A stretch of DNA of 64,000 nt from Oleidesulfovibrio sp047973035 (GTDB taxonomy: Bacteria > Desulfobacterota > Desulfovibrionia > Desulfovibrionales > Desulfovibrionaceae), in assembly GCF_047973035.1 (NCBI RefSeq), contig NZ_JBKEBF010000046.1, positions 62,001-126,000 on the forward strand. Direction: 5' to 3'. Shown here piece after piece: positions 40,105 to 50,600 of this stretch. The translations under genes and the position numbers were made by a program. The notes beneath the pieces were generated by a model that saw only the letters and a program-made list of their open reading frames with translations, did no database searches and had not been told where the DNA came from. Numbering within the stretch: position 1 is the stretch's first letter; each line of letters starts with the position of its first letter.

Positions 40105-41427
40105 TTAATGAGGCGAACGTTCGCTGTACGTTTTCACGAACTGGATAGCGTCCTTGGTGTCTGTAACTTCGCCTGTAACCTGCGCTTTCAGCAGGGCATC
40201 GCGGATTACACCCACATAAGGACCGGGTTTGAGTCCGGTGAATTCCATGATTTCGTTACCGTTCAACAGCGGTTCCAGCATCTGCTCAGGCGTTTCTGCA
40301 CGCTCAAGGTACTTCATATTGTGGTTGAAGTGCGTGTAGTTGCCGTCACGTGCTTTTATGTCGGCACGGGCGATTTCGATCAGACGGGGGTATTCGTCAA
40401 GCGCCTTGAAGCGGCGGATACCTTTGTCTGTCAGCATGAAGTGGAAACGCATGTGGTGGCGGACAAGGTGGCAGATAATGTCGATGTCTTCCGGCAGGAA
40501 GTGCAGACGACGCAGAATCTTACGTGTTACCTTGGCTCCGATGCGATGATGCTGATAGAACGTCCATTTACCGTTATAGTATTCAGCCGCGTACAGCTTG
40601 CCCACATCGTGGAACATGGTGGCAACAGTGCCTAACCAGTCAAACGGCAGTTCTTCGGGGTAGCGGCGCATGCACTCGATGGTGTGATCAAGTACAGTTT
40701 CTTCACCTGCTTCAGGTGTACGCAGGTGGCTGATGCGCGAGAGTGCTGCCAGTTCGGGAATAAGGCCGTGCAGCATCATGGAATCAAACATCAGCTGCAC
40801 GAACTTGTACATGTTCTCGGCTTCGACCTTGCGCCATTCATCCATGATGTCGGTAACGGGCACGTAGTCGAGGATGCGGCTTGCGCTGCGAACAATGGCC
40901 ATCCACGAGTTCGGCTCGATGGGCAGGTCAAAGTTTGCGGCAATGCGCATGGCGCGTACGCCAAGCACATAAGAACGCCTGAGTGTTTCGTCGGGCACAC
41001 CTTCAAAGCGAACGGTACCGCCCGAGAAATCAGCAAAACCGTGATAGGTTTCTGCCGAGCTGGGAATAAACGGACAAGCCAGCGAAGACGGCAATGCCCC
41101 CTTTGCTTCCATCCGGCGCAGCATGCTGGGAGTCACGCGGGAGAGCGTGGCTTCAGGATGCGACGAATCGTCAGTGTCGGTATGATAGAAGCGGAAGAGG
41201 GTATCACCTTCCCGCAGAATGCCTACAACACCTTCCTCATTGGACAGTTCAAGACCGGGAAAAATCTTGCCGAGCTCGGTGTAATCAGGCTCACAGGCGA
41301 TATCTACTTCGAGGCAATCCTGGTCTATCAGTTCAGACTGTAACTGGGTGTTAACCACATAGGCGTCGTACCCGTTACGCATTATGGCCTTGCAGATGCC
41401 GATAGCATCCTTGAAGGGCTGGGTCAT
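40105..41427 (-). CDS. degenerate CCA-adding-enzyme homologue with HD phosphohydrolase domain
   Basis: This 440-residue protein resembles the tRNA nucleotidyltransferase family. Residues 1-60 match the NTase head (NGYDAYVV ... VDIACEPDYTELGKIF), but the GGxVRD substrate loop is replaced by NTQLQSEL and only one Asp of the DxD pair remains. Residues 140-230 match the neck/body RNA-binding region (DETLRRSYVLGVRAMRIAAN). Residues 245-345 are an HD domain with LDHTIECM, MFHDVGKL and HHRIGAKV. I infer lost nucleotidyl transfer and a retained phosphohydrolase. It lies 114 bp downstream of pyrC. Confidence 0.72.
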   Translation of the reverse strand: MTQPFKDAIGICKAIMRNGYDAYVVNTQLQSELIDQDCLEVDIACEPDYTELGKIFPGLELSNEEGVVGILREGDTLFRFYHTDTDDSSHPEATLSRVTPSMLRRMEAKGALPSSLACPFIPSSAETYHGFADFSGGTVRFEGVPDETLRRSYVLGVRAMRIAANFDLPIEPNSWMAIVRSASRILDYVPVTDIMDEWRKVEAENMYKFVQLMFDSMMLHGLIPELAALSRISHLRTPEAGEETVLDHTIECMRRYPEELPFDWLGTVATMFHDVGKLYAAEYYNGKWTFYQHHRIGAKVTRKILRRLHFLPEDIDIICHLVRHHMRFHFMLTDKGIRRFKALDEYPRLIEIARADIKARDGNYTHFNHNMKYLERAETPEQMLEPLLNGNEIMEFTGLKPGPYVGVIRDALLKAQVTGEVTDTKDAIQFVKTYSERSPH

Positions 41428-41497
41428 TCTTCCTCCTTATGCATACGCCGACTAGCGGCGGAAACGCTGTTCGTTCAGGCAATGCATTTCAAGCTAA

Positions 41498-41525
41498 CCG
41501 CCTGTTGTCAAGCCGGAACAGGCGG
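41498..41525 (-). terminator. hairpin downstream of pyrC
   Basis: A perfect 9-bp stem CCGCCTGTT / AACAGGCGG with a 10-base loop follows the pyrC stop. The T-rich flank on the minus strand is weak, so read-through into the HD gene is possible. Confidence 0.5.
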
Positions 41526-41541
41526 AAAAAACAAATTACCG

Positions 41542-42822
41542 TTATACGATTTTGTGTCCGCCCATCCAATGAGACGTGACCTTACCCGCAAGCTTCCAAC
41601 CGGTAAAGGGTGTGTTTTTGCCTTTGGAGTGCATAGTTTCAGGGCCTACAACCCATTCCTGAGCCGGATCAAACAGGAAAAAGTCAGCCGGATCGCCATG
41701 CGTGAAGCGGTTTACAGGCAGGCGGAACAGCCCGCCCGGTGCATGGCACCACAAGCGGATCATGTCTTCTTCCTTAAACAGCCCTTCCTGTATCAGACGC
41801 CACGAAAGCGCTACCGCGGTATCAAGGCCGGAGATGCCGTTGGGGGCTTCGTCCAGCGGAGTTTCTTTTTCGTGCGCGGCGTGGGGAGCATGGTCGGTTA
41901 CCATTATGTCTATGGTTCCGTCCTGCACTGCGCGGCGCATAGCAGCCACATCATCAGGCGTGCGAAGCGGAGGATTAACCTTGGCTGCTGTGGAATACTG
42001 CTCCAAAGCCACATCATCCAGCAGCAGGTAGTGCGGGCAGGTTTCTGCCGTAACTTTTACGCCGCGGCTTTTGGCCCAGGCGATAAGTTCCACAGACTGG
42101 CGGCAGCTGATGTGGGCAAGGTGCACCGGAATGTCGAGATATTCGGAAAGCAGTATGTCACGTGCAACCTGAACTGATTCTGCCACGACAGACTGACCTT
42201 TTACGCCCATGCGTCCGCTGGTTACGCCTTCGTTCATGTGCGTACCGCGTGCAAGGGTAGGGTCTTCGCAGTGGTCGATGATGATTTTGCCGAAATCAGC
42301 CGCATACTCCATGCAGCGGCGGAACATCTCTGCGCCGCCTACAGGCAGGCCGTCGTTGGAAAATGCTACGCAGCCGGCTGCGGCCAGCTCGCCCATGGGG
42401 GCCAGTTCTTCGCCTTTCAGCCCTTTGGTAGCGGCACCCACAGGATGTACGCGCGGGCCGTGAGGCCATGACTTTCGGGCGCGTTCCAGCATGAGCTCAG
42501 TAACAGACGTATCATCGTTAACGGGCTTGGTGTTCGCCATGGGCAGCACAGCGCCAAAACCGCCATGGGCGGCTGCGGCTAGGCCGGACTCCACATCTTC
42601 CTTGTACTCGAAACCGGGCTCGCGCAGGTGCACGTGGCAGTCGATGAAGCTGGGAAAGACAATCTGCCCTTTGGCGTCAAATATTTCTGCACCGGCAGGG
42701 GCTGCATTATTGTCGTGGTCGGCTACAGAGGCAATACGTCCGCCGGATACGGTGATATCAACGGCACGCCCGAGAAGGAGTGCATTGGATACAAATAATG
42801 TTTGTGCGGTCTGTTCGGACAT
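41542..42822 (-). CDS. pyrC: dihydroorotase
   Basis: This 426-residue amidohydrolase catalyses the third step of pyrimidine synthesis (carbamoyl-aspartate to dihydroorotate). Metal ligands appear in DCHVHLREPG and VHLAHISC, with later TDHAPHA, the class I dihydroorotase pattern. Its ATG overlaps the pyrB stop (TAATG), so the two are translationally coupled. Confidence 0.95.
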   Translation of the reverse strand: MSEQTAQTLFVSNALLLGRAVDITVSGGRIASVADHDNNAAPAGAEIFDAKGQIVFPSFIDCHVHLREPGFEYKEDVESGLAAAAHGGFGAVLPMANTKPVNDDTSVTELMLERARKSWPHGPRVHPVGAATKGLKGEELAPMGELAAAGCVAFSNDGLPVGGAEMFRRCMEYAADFGKIIIDHCEDPTLARGTHMNEGVTSGRMGVKGQSVVAESVQVARDILLSEYLDIPVHLAHISCRQSVELIAWAKSRGVKVTAETCPHYLLLDDVALEQYSTAAKVNPPLRTPDDVAAMRRAVQDGTIDIMVTDHAPHAAHEKETPLDEAPNGISGLDTAVALSWRLIQEGLFKEEDMIRLWCHAPGGLFRLPVNRFTHGDPADFFLFDPAQEWVVGPETMHSKGKNTPFTGWKLAGKVTSHWMGGHKIV

Positions 42823-43778
42823 TAGCGGTCTCCTTCGTCTTTGCGGGTTGCGTGAAGGAAAAGAATGGCCATGCGGGTGGCTACACCGGACGCAACCTGA
42901 TCAAGCACAAGGCTCTGCGGTGCATCGGCAAGAGCGGAGGAGATCTCCACGCCGCGGTTCATGGGGCCGGGGTGCAGTACTTTTACGTCCGCTGCGGCTT
43001 CTTTCAGGTGGTCAAGGCCAAGGCAGTAACGGTTTGCGTATTCGCGCAGGTCCGGCAGAAGCCCTGCCTGCTGGCGTTCAAGCTGCAGCCGCAGCGCCAT
43101 GACAGCATCAACACCCTGCACGGCTTTTTTCAGGTTGTCATATATTTCCGCAGGCCACGTATGGACACCGGCAGGCAGTAATGTGCGGGGTGCGCACAGG
43201 CGCACTTTTGCTCCCAGCTTGGTCAGCAGGTGCACGTTGGAGCGTGCAACGCGGCTATGGGCGATGTCGCCCAGAATAAGTACTGTTTTGCCCTCAAATT
43301 GTCCCTTCCATGCGCGGTTAAGCGAAAAGGAATCCAGCAGGGCCTGTGTGGGGTGCGCATGCCAGCCGTCACCACCGTTAACGATGGCGCAGTCCAGCCG
43401 TTCGGCAAGAAATTGCGCGGCACCGCTGGAGGTATGCCTGATAACGATGACGTCAGGCGACATGGCCTGCAGTGTCAGGGCAGTGTCTTTCAGACTTTCG
43501 CCTTTAACTAAGCTGGAGCCGGATTTTGCCAGCGAAAACGTGTCTGCCGAAAGACGCTTGCCCGCCATGTCAAAGGAGGTCTTTGTGCGCGTGCTGGGCT
43601 CTGCAAAAAAGAGCACCACGGTTCTGCCTTTCAGCGTGGGAACCTTTTTCACGGGGCGCTGGTTGATCTCATGAAACTGTCCGGCAAGGTCAAGCAGATG
43701 CATTACATCAGCTTTAGAAAGCTGCGTAACGTCCAGCAGGTCTTTATGGGGCCAGATGTATCGTTCTTGGTGTTGCAT
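42822..43778 (-). CDS. pyrB: aspartate carbamoyltransferase catalytic subunit
   Basis: This 318-residue enzyme joins carbamoyl phosphate and aspartate. The carbamoyl-phosphate motif is in FAEPSTRTKTSFDMA. RHTSSGAAQFLAER and HPGPMNRGVEI are further signatures. It lies between an amidohydrolase and pyrC. No regulatory subunit (pyrI) is adjacent. Confidence 0.95.
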   Translation of the reverse strand: MQHQERYIWPHKDLLDVTQLSKADVMHLLDLAGQFHEINQRPVKKVPTLKGRTVVLFFAEPSTRTKTSFDMAGKRLSADTFSLAKSGSSLVKGESLKDTALTLQAMSPDVIVIRHTSSGAAQFLAERLDCAIVNGGDGWHAHPTQALLDSFSLNRAWKGQFEGKTVLILGDIAHSRVARSNVHLLTKLGAKVRLCAPRTLLPAGVHTWPAEIYDNLKKAVQGVDAVMALRLQLERQQAGLLPDLREYANRYCLGLDHLKEAAADVKVLHPGPMNRGVEISSALADAPQSLVLDQVASGVATRMAILFLHATRKDEGDR

Positions 43779-43826
43779 TGTCTTCCGGTCTCATTGCGGG
43801 ATGTGTATCCCGGTTCGTGCCCGCGG

Positions 43827-45053
43827 CTATGCGGGGCAAAGGTCGTCGGGCAATACCGCCCAGCGCGCCTGCATTCCTGCGGCTATGGCGCCCATATGCG
43901 TAAGCCCCAGCGCCTGAGCGCCGTTGGCGGTAAGCATAGGCAGCAGCTCATCGGGGCCAAGCCCTTGCCAGTCGCGCAGTGCGCGGGCTTCGTTCCATAA
44001 ATTCAGGTCGTGGTTTGAGGCCAGACTGTCTGTACCAAAGCACAGCAGCAATCCGGCCTGCATAAATTTGTGTACCGGCGCGTCTCCGGTGCCGATGGCT
44101 CTGTTGCTGCGCGGGCACAGACATACCGCAGTGCCGCTTTGCGAGAGCATGGCAATATCATCATCGTTGCAATGCACGCAGTGCACGGCCAGCGTGCCTG
44201 TTCCTAACAGTCCCAGCGCGTGGGCATGGGCTACGGGCGTGCAGCGGGGAGGAGTGTAATCCGGCGGTAAAACGCGTACGGAAAGAAGTTCTTTAAAGTC
44301 GCCGGTGCCGTCTGCAAGCATCTGCACTTCGCCCTCGTGTTCAGCAAGATGCATGGAATACGGCTTGCCGTTGGCAATGCACCAGTTTTTTGCAAGCGCA
44401 AGCAAGCGCGGATGGGTGGAATAGAGCGCATGGCCGGCAGGGGCGGCATGGCTGAGGGCTTCTTGCGGCAGCATTTTTGCGGTTGCGGGCCACAGCATAT
44501 CTTCCAGCGGAGCCGTAAATTTGTGCCCGAAGCATTCAAGCAGCAGATGGTACGAAAGGTTTGCTTCGGCAGCGCACTCTGCCACCAGAGCAGGAGCCCG
44601 ACTGGTAATATCTGCAACATGGGCCGTGCCTGTGCTGTGCATAAAAGTGACAGCGTCGGTAATCGCCTGTCTGTCAGGTGTCATGTCCTGCCTGATCATA
44701 TGCCCGACCCATTCGGTAAAGCCTTGCCCGAGGCGTGTTTTGCCGCCAAGGTGGCTTAACTCTATATGGTTGTGGCAGTTGATGAGGCCCGGAACCAGCG
44801 TAACATCGCCAAGGTCCTGCAAGGGGATATCCGCACGGCGCTTGAACTCGGCATACGATTCTACAGCGACAATAGTATCCTGCTGCACAATAATAACCCC
44901 GTCTTCGAAAACGGGACGGGGTGTGGAAGCAAAGCCTGAAAATTGCTGATATTTGGGAGAGGCGCCGGTGGAAAATGGTGTAGCGGCAGCGGCAGCCAGC
45001 CGCTTTTCGGTCATGGTTATGATGCGTTTCGCTCGGAAAGCGGTAAGTTTCAT
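43827..45053 (-). CDS. COG0402 amidohydrolase, candidate aminodeoxyfutalosine deaminase
   Basis: This 408-residue protein starts MKLTAFRAKRIITM; the longer frame to 45128 is unlikely. Metal-dependent deaminase motifs are present: NCHNHIELSH, HLAEHEGE, VHCVHCND and FGTDSLASNHDLNLW. This is the Ssn/Mta/SAH-deaminase group. Desulfovibrio-type organisms make menaquinone by the futalosine route, which needs such a deaminase, so MqnX-like activity is a reasonable guess, but guanine, cytosine or SAH deaminase cannot be excluded. It lies 48 bp upstream of pyrB. Confidence 0.7.
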   Translation of the reverse strand: MKLTAFRAKRIITMTEKRLAAAAATPFSTGASPKYQQFSGFASTPRPVFEDGVIIVQQDTIVAVESYAEFKRRADIPLQDLGDVTLVPGLINCHNHIELSHLGGKTRLGQGFTEWVGHMIRQDMTPDRQAITDAVTFMHSTGTAHVADITSRAPALVAECAAEANLSYHLLLECFGHKFTAPLEDMLWPATAKMLPQEALSHAAPAGHALYSTHPRLLALAKNWCIANGKPYSMHLAEHEGEVQMLADGTGDFKELLSVRVLPPDYTPPRCTPVAHAHALGLLGTGTLAVHCVHCNDDDIAMLSQSGTAVCLCPRSNRAIGTGDAPVHKFMQAGLLLCFGTDSLASNHDLNLWNEARALRDWQGLGPDELLPMLTANGAQALGLTHMGAIAAGMQARWAVLPDDLCPA

Positions 45054-45686
45054 CACCGGAAAAGCCTTGTTTATTCTGGTCGTTGAAGTGCGCTGTGCAG
45101 GTTTTCGGCAATGGGTAAACAGCCGCAACCTGACGCTGCCAGCGCGCTACAAAGCAGGATACCTTGTTGCGCGACGCTTGTACACTGTGCGGGGGCAGAG
45201 GTAAAGTGCGTAAATATGAGCACCACAAGAATCAAAATCCCCGTTTTATAATGATGGCAAAGAGTCTGTTTAACTGCATGGATAGAACCGTGTCTGCCGC
45301 GAATAGATATTTCCTTATGTTTTTTGTGATGTGTTGCAGTGTCTCAAATGGTTCACATAGTACGCGGGGCATTCTCCCGTTGCAGAAATTGTAGGGTGCG
45401 GCATATCGGCAAGTGGTGCCTGTGCGGATGTATTTATGAAGACGCGGGGACAGTGAAGTATATTGAAATGTTGAGAGATCCAGATGAGGCTATTGTGCCG
45501 GCAAGCTGTGTGGGGTACTTTTTTCAGATTACGTTATGCCGGACCAACACTGTGCGCTCGCAGAGCCTGATTACAAGGGGATGTGAGTACACATGGTATT
45601 ATATTAATGATGCAGACTACTGCGTGGCAGCTATTAAAAAAATTCCGGCCCTTGCCGGATGGGCTGTAGTGCCATAGATAGTCAGT
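45054..45686. other. 633 bp without a supported gene
   Basis: A 112-codon plus frame (45339-45677, GTG start, Cys-rich) ends 9 bp before the WcbI-like gene, but it has no ribosome binding site or recognisable family. The region likely carries divergent promoters for the amidohydrolase-pyr operon and the WcbI-like gene. Confidence 0.4.
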
Positions 45687-46508
45687 ATGCAAAAGGAATT
45701 ATGCCTCATCCACGCCAACTGTCAGGGCGACCCTCTGGCTACACTGCTTATGGCGTCACCTGCTTTTGCCAGACGTTTTGAAATTCGCAAGTATACCAAC
45801 TACCAGCGCGAACCCATTGCGCCGCATGAACTTTCGTCATGTACGGTTTTTTTGTACCAGCACCTTGGTGAAAAATGGGCGGAACATGCTTCCGGTCACC
45901 TGCTGGGAATGGTGAATCCTTCCGCTCAGGTGCTGCGCCTGCCGAATATGTTTTTCAAGGGGTACTGGCCGCTGTGGACCAACCAAAGCCCCAGTGAGTT
46001 CGGCGATATATTTCTGGACCACCTGATCGATATGGGACTGGAAAAAAAAGAGATTCTTTATGTCTACCTGAATACGGACCTTACAAAAAAGTACGACTTA
46101 GGTGCCAGCCTTGCAGACTCGCTGGCTGTGGAACGCGATAAGGAAGCTGAAACAGTTGTTCAGACGGTGGACATGGTGGAAGCACTGTGGCGTGATGAGA
46201 TGCTTTTTAACACCATTAACCATCCGGGGCGTAAGCTGCTATTGCATATGGCGGACGGTGTGCTTGGTGCGTTGGGCTTTCCTCCGTTGTCCCCCGCCGC
46301 GCGAAATGCTTTTGCTGACCCGTACCCTGAATTTATCCTTCCCATCCATCCGCAGGTAGCCGCGTATCATGGTCTGCCATTCGGCGTTGAAGACTGGCTG
46401 TTTCCGGTGTTCGGCAAGCAGAAGACGTTTGCCCAGTATGCGGAACATTACGTGGACTGCCGCCTGTTGGGAATTGAAAGCCTGAGCGCGTATCTGCATC
46501 TGGTGTGA
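45687..46508 (+). CDS. WcbI-like polysaccharide biosynthesis protein
   Basis: This 273-residue protein begins MQKELCLIHANCQGDPLATLL. The NCQ motif, with catalytic-type Cys, and the following PLATLL and RLPNMFFKGYWP segments match the WcbI family of putative acyl/acetyltransferases in capsule synthesis. There is no capsule cluster around it, and the ribosome binding site is weak. The fold family seems right; the substrate is unknown. Confidence 0.65.
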   Translation: MQKELCLIHANCQGDPLATLLMASPAFARRFEIRKYTNYQREPIAPHELSSCTVFLYQHLGEKWAEHASGHLLGMVNPSAQVLRLPNMFFKGYWPLWTNQSPSEFGDIFLDHLIDMGLEKKEILYVYLNTDLTKKYDLGASLADSLAVERDKEAETVVQTVDMVEALWRDEMLFNTINHPGRKLLLHMADGVLGALGFPPLSPAARNAFADPYPEFILPIHPQVAAYHGLPFGVEDWLFPVFGKQKTFAQYAEHYVDCRLLGIESLSAYLHLV

Positions 46509-46702
46509 GGTTGCACGAGGTTAAGGCGGAGGGCGTGAGTGAACAGATTGGTAAGCGTCCAACCAGCCTTGTGTTATGCACGCAACGTATTGATATGGGG
46601 CAGACGCGAATCTGCCTTGGAGCAGGCAATACGTCAGCTCGGGAATCGGGCAGAAAATTACCCTGCTGTATCCGGTGCTTTTAAAAAAACTATTAAGGCG
46701 CC

Positions 46703-47650
46703 CTACGGCCAGTCTACCAATGCACCTGCATAGCCGACCACATTGCTTTCATCGCCTGTAATGTCACCTGATGTCGCATAGCGGGTAAGAGTGGCCCGGG
46801 TAGCACCAAGGATGCGACACGCAACCATTGCGGCGGTCATGGGCAACACTCCGCACATGGATATATTATGTTGCCGGACCGTGTTGTACAACCCTTCCGG
46901 ATTAAGTGCCGCTACCTGTTCCAGAGCCATACTGTCCAGCCGTTCTGCTTCCTTGCGGGATTCAAAGTGCGTCATATCAGAGCTGACAACCATGCTGATC
47001 CTGCGTTCCTTTTGTTCTTTGCCGTCTTCCTGTTCCTGACTTGTTGTCCGGCCATCTGCGGCTTGCCGGAATTCATCGCGGCCGGCATTTTGGCTGATAA
47101 TGGCGGCGATTGCTTCACCCACCGAGCGCAAGGAGCCCGGTGTAGAATCACCTATGGCAACGGGCACGATTTGCAGGTCAGGAACGCACAGCAGCAGAAA
47201 AGGCAACAGCACTTCCAGCGAATGTTCGCCCAGATGAGCTTGTGTATCAGGTCGGGCCTGCGGGCAGATGCCGCATAATTCCGCAGCAAGGGATGCATCA
47301 ACCGGAACATCGCCCAGCGGAGTGCGCCATGCACCCTCGGGCCAGACGGAGACACCGGCGCCTCTTCCTGTATGATTGGGACCAAGCAGAAATATTGTTT
47401 TTGGCAGGTTGGCTTGCCCGAGAGTATATCCGGCAACGCCGCCGGAAAAAATGTATCCGGCATGCGGTGCCATGGCGAGCAGTGTCGGCTTCCGGCGTTT
47501 TTCCGGAGCATCCTGCAGGCAGGCTTTGACCATGCGTGTAAGTTCCGCAGGATTGGCGGGATAAAACCTGTCAGCCACAACGGGCTGGCGGACAAGTGCG
47601 TTACCTGACGTGTTGTCTGAAGATGTGCCTTGTTGGCGGGCTGTAGTCAT
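46703..47650 (-). CDS. AmmeMemoRadiSam system protein B (Memo family)
   Basis: This 315-residue protein has the Memo signatures PHAGYIFSGGVAGYTLG, LLGPNHTGRG and SSDMTHFESRKEAERLD, with conserved His/Asp/Cys residues like those of extradiol dioxygenases. In many bacteria it occurs with an AMMECR1 protein and a radical SAM enzyme; neither is adjacent here. It follows the giant TPR gene after 36 bp, with GGAG upstream of the ATG. The function of the family is unresolved. Confidence 0.85.
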   Translation of the reverse strand: MTTARQQGTSSDNTSGNALVRQPVVADRFYPANPAELTRMVKACLQDAPEKRRKPTLLAMAPHAGYIFSGGVAGYTLGQANLPKTIFLLGPNHTGRGAGVSVWPEGAWRTPLGDVPVDASLAAELCGICPQARPDTQAHLGEHSLEVLLPFLLLCVPDLQIVPVAIGDSTPGSLRSVGEAIAAIISQNAGRDEFRQAADGRTTSQEQEDGKEQKERRISMVVSSDMTHFESRKEAERLDSMALEQVAALNPEGLYNTVRQHNISMCGVLPMTAAMVACRILGATRATLTRYATSGDITGDESNVVGYAGALVDWP

Positions 47651-47686
47651 GATTCAGCTCCGGCAAGGTAATTGGTGTGTGACAGA

Positions 47687-50600
47687 TTACAGACGGCCGG
47701 TGGGCGAAAATTGTGCTGCGTCCTGCGACAGCTCATGCGACCGCAGCTCCGATGCAGCCATGCGACCATACAACGACTGCGGGTTCTTGTCGCGCAGTTC
47801 AGTCAGAATGGTGCGCCACTGCTCCACGTCTGCCGTCTTCTTATACAGCCGCGCCAGACGATAGCGCAAGGCAGGGTAGTCCACATCGCCGGGAGTCACG
47901 TATTCTGCGTACTGGCGTCCCCAGTCCAGTGCTTCCTGCGCACGGCCCGAGCTTTCGGTGATATCCATCAGCATACCGAGCAGGTCTTTGATCTTTGCAT
48001 TGTCGGCCTGTTCGGGGTTCTTTTCCGCCATTTCGGTAAAGTTGCGCAATGCCCCTTGCGCCTGCCTGTACGCTTCTGGCAGATCGCGGCGTTGCTCCGC
48101 ATCACGCGCAAGGAAGTACAGCGTATAGGCCTCTTCACTTTGCGGGACATCTTCATCTACGTTCAGGCGCTTCCAAAGTGCAACCGCCTGTTCGGAGTTA
48201 CCTGTGTTTTCCAGCGCCAGTGCGCTTGCATAATCAAGCTGGCGTTGTGCGTCCGGACTTAAATCCCACAGTTCTATGCGTCGGGCGAGATCTTTGATTT
48301 TGTCCCAGTCTTCGTGCTTCAGATAAATGGAAAGTGCCAGCTTAAGCGCCATTTCGCTGTACTTGGGCACTTTTAAGCCGCGGAAAAACGGGTCAATGAC
48401 TTCAAGAGCTTTGGCTGGTTCATTCCGTTGCTCCATACTCATGCCAAGTGCAATACGGCTTTCGGGCGTCAGCTCGCCTTCCTGTCCGCGCACGATGGGG
48501 TACTGGTCCCACACCTGCATGATGCGGGCGTAGTTGCTCTGTTCAATATTATCCGCAACCAGCATGTTAAATGCTTTCATGGCAACTTCACGCGCACGGG
48601 GCATCAGTTCGCCACCGGGGAACTTGGTGGCGAATTCCGTGGCAGTGGTCATGGCCTCGGGGTATTGCCTGTTCCACAGATACCACATGGCCAGCTTTAC
48701 CTGCGCCAGAGGCGCAAGTTCGCTTTGCGGATGCTCGTTGATGATTTTCTGGTAAATATCACGGGGGCGCAGCGAAAAAGGCCTGTCGAAAACAGTAAAC
48801 ATATCCCCGATACTGGGCGTATCGTAAATGCCTTCTTCGGCAAGGCGCATCAGCGCAATCAATCCGCCGTCACGTTCAGGGAACTTACGGGCGGCTTCTT
48901 CGTATACTTCACGGGCGGCATCTTTTTTATCCTGTTGCAGATAAATATCGCCAAGGCGTGCCAGAATCAGGTCGGCTTCATCGCCGTCCGGATCAATGTT
49001 GTAGTATGTCCAGTAGTGCACGCGGGCTTTTTCATACTCCTTCATACGATAGGCTACGTCACCCATCATGTTCAGGAACGGGGGATACTCCACATAAAAA
49101 CGGGGCCAGCGCTTTTCGATATAGTCAACAATCTGGTACGCCTGATCGTAGTATCCCAGACGATATAAGGCGCGGGCAAGACCGACTGATGATTCGCGTA
49201 CGAAACGGGAGTCCGGATGGTTCTGCACCACAAACTGGAATTGGTCGGCAGCTTTCTGGTACTGCCCGTTGTTGAAAAAGTGATCGCCCCAGTAATAGTA
49301 AATGAGGGGGATATTCTCGTCTGTGGGGTGCTCGCGCTTTAAGAGGTTGAAGTAGGCTTCTGCTTCACGGGTATTGCCGATTTTCAGGTTCACCAGCCCC
49401 ATGCGCAACAATGCACCGGGGATGCGGGCCGATTTCAGGTTAAAGTTCATGGCCTCGGTAAGCGCGCTGGTAATCTCGTCGTAGCTTGCCAGCAGGTCAT
49501 CTTTGCCTATCGAATACAGTACGTCGCTCAGCAGGTAGAGCACTTCTTCACGTTGCTCCGGCTCAAGATCGTTGCGGCGGCGCAGTTCTCTAAGCGTTTC
49601 CAGAGCAGCTTTCTGCTCGCCGTTATTGATGGCGGCTTTGGCACGGAACAACAACTCTGCAGGCGTAGGCGGCGGCTCAACAGGGTTGCCGTCTTCGTCC
49701 ACATAGACGACTTCTTCCTCAACTTTGGGTTCCTTAGTGCCGGATACTTTTTCAAGTTCAAGCGGAGAAACCTGTATGTCACTTCCTGCAGCGGCTGATG
49801 CGTTGCCTGCCTGCAGGTCGGGCGCGGGTGATTCGGGGTAGGGCATAGCGCTACGCTCTTCACCGCTGATGGCACCTGCTGCGCTGTCGCCCGCATCGGC
49901 AAGGTGGCCTGCAGCATCTGGCGACTGTTGTACTTTTTGACGCAACGCGTCCTGAACCGTTCCGGTGGCGGGCTGGCTGCCGGCGGCAACCGTCGGTTTC
50001 GCCTGTTCCGGCTGCTGCATCTGCTGAGCAGGTTCCTGTTGCACTGGTTCGGCAGTAGCTTGCGGCACGGCGGAATCCGTTATGGTTCCCTTCACTGCAG
50101 GAGCAGTTCCAGTTTCGTCCAGATATGGGGTACTTTCAGGCCCTATGACACCGCGTACGGCATTGCTGCTGTGCTGGGCGGCCTGTCTGGGCTGCGCAAT
50201 TTCAGCCTGAGGCAGAATTTCAACGGGTAGCGTCAGTTTGGGGGGAACAGGCTTCCATGCTTCCGGTCCGCCTGTGTTGATGCGTGAACGGAACGTGTAA
50301 GGAACGGAAAAAAACGGCTTGGGAGCATCTGCAACCGTGCTGTTGTCAGCACCAGAGTTGGCACTTTCATGTTGCAGGGTAGCGGGCAACTGGTTTTGTC
50401 CGGAGTTTTGTCCGGACATTTGCATCGGGCTGCTGCTGTTACTGCCTGCCAGATTAAGTTGGTCAGAGAGTTGTCCTGCCAGTTCACCGGAAAATTTTTG
50501 CGCGGCTTTTATCAGGTTGTCAGCTGCGCTTTGCAGGGCAGGTCTGTCATCCAGTGTTTCTTCAGCCACCTTGGGTGTTGTTCTGGTGGCAGCAGGTGGC

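Noticed and set aside
45339..45677. 112-codon Cys-rich plus frame before the WcbI-like gene
   Set aside because: GTG start without a ribosome binding site and no family resemblance; left as an unassigned interval.
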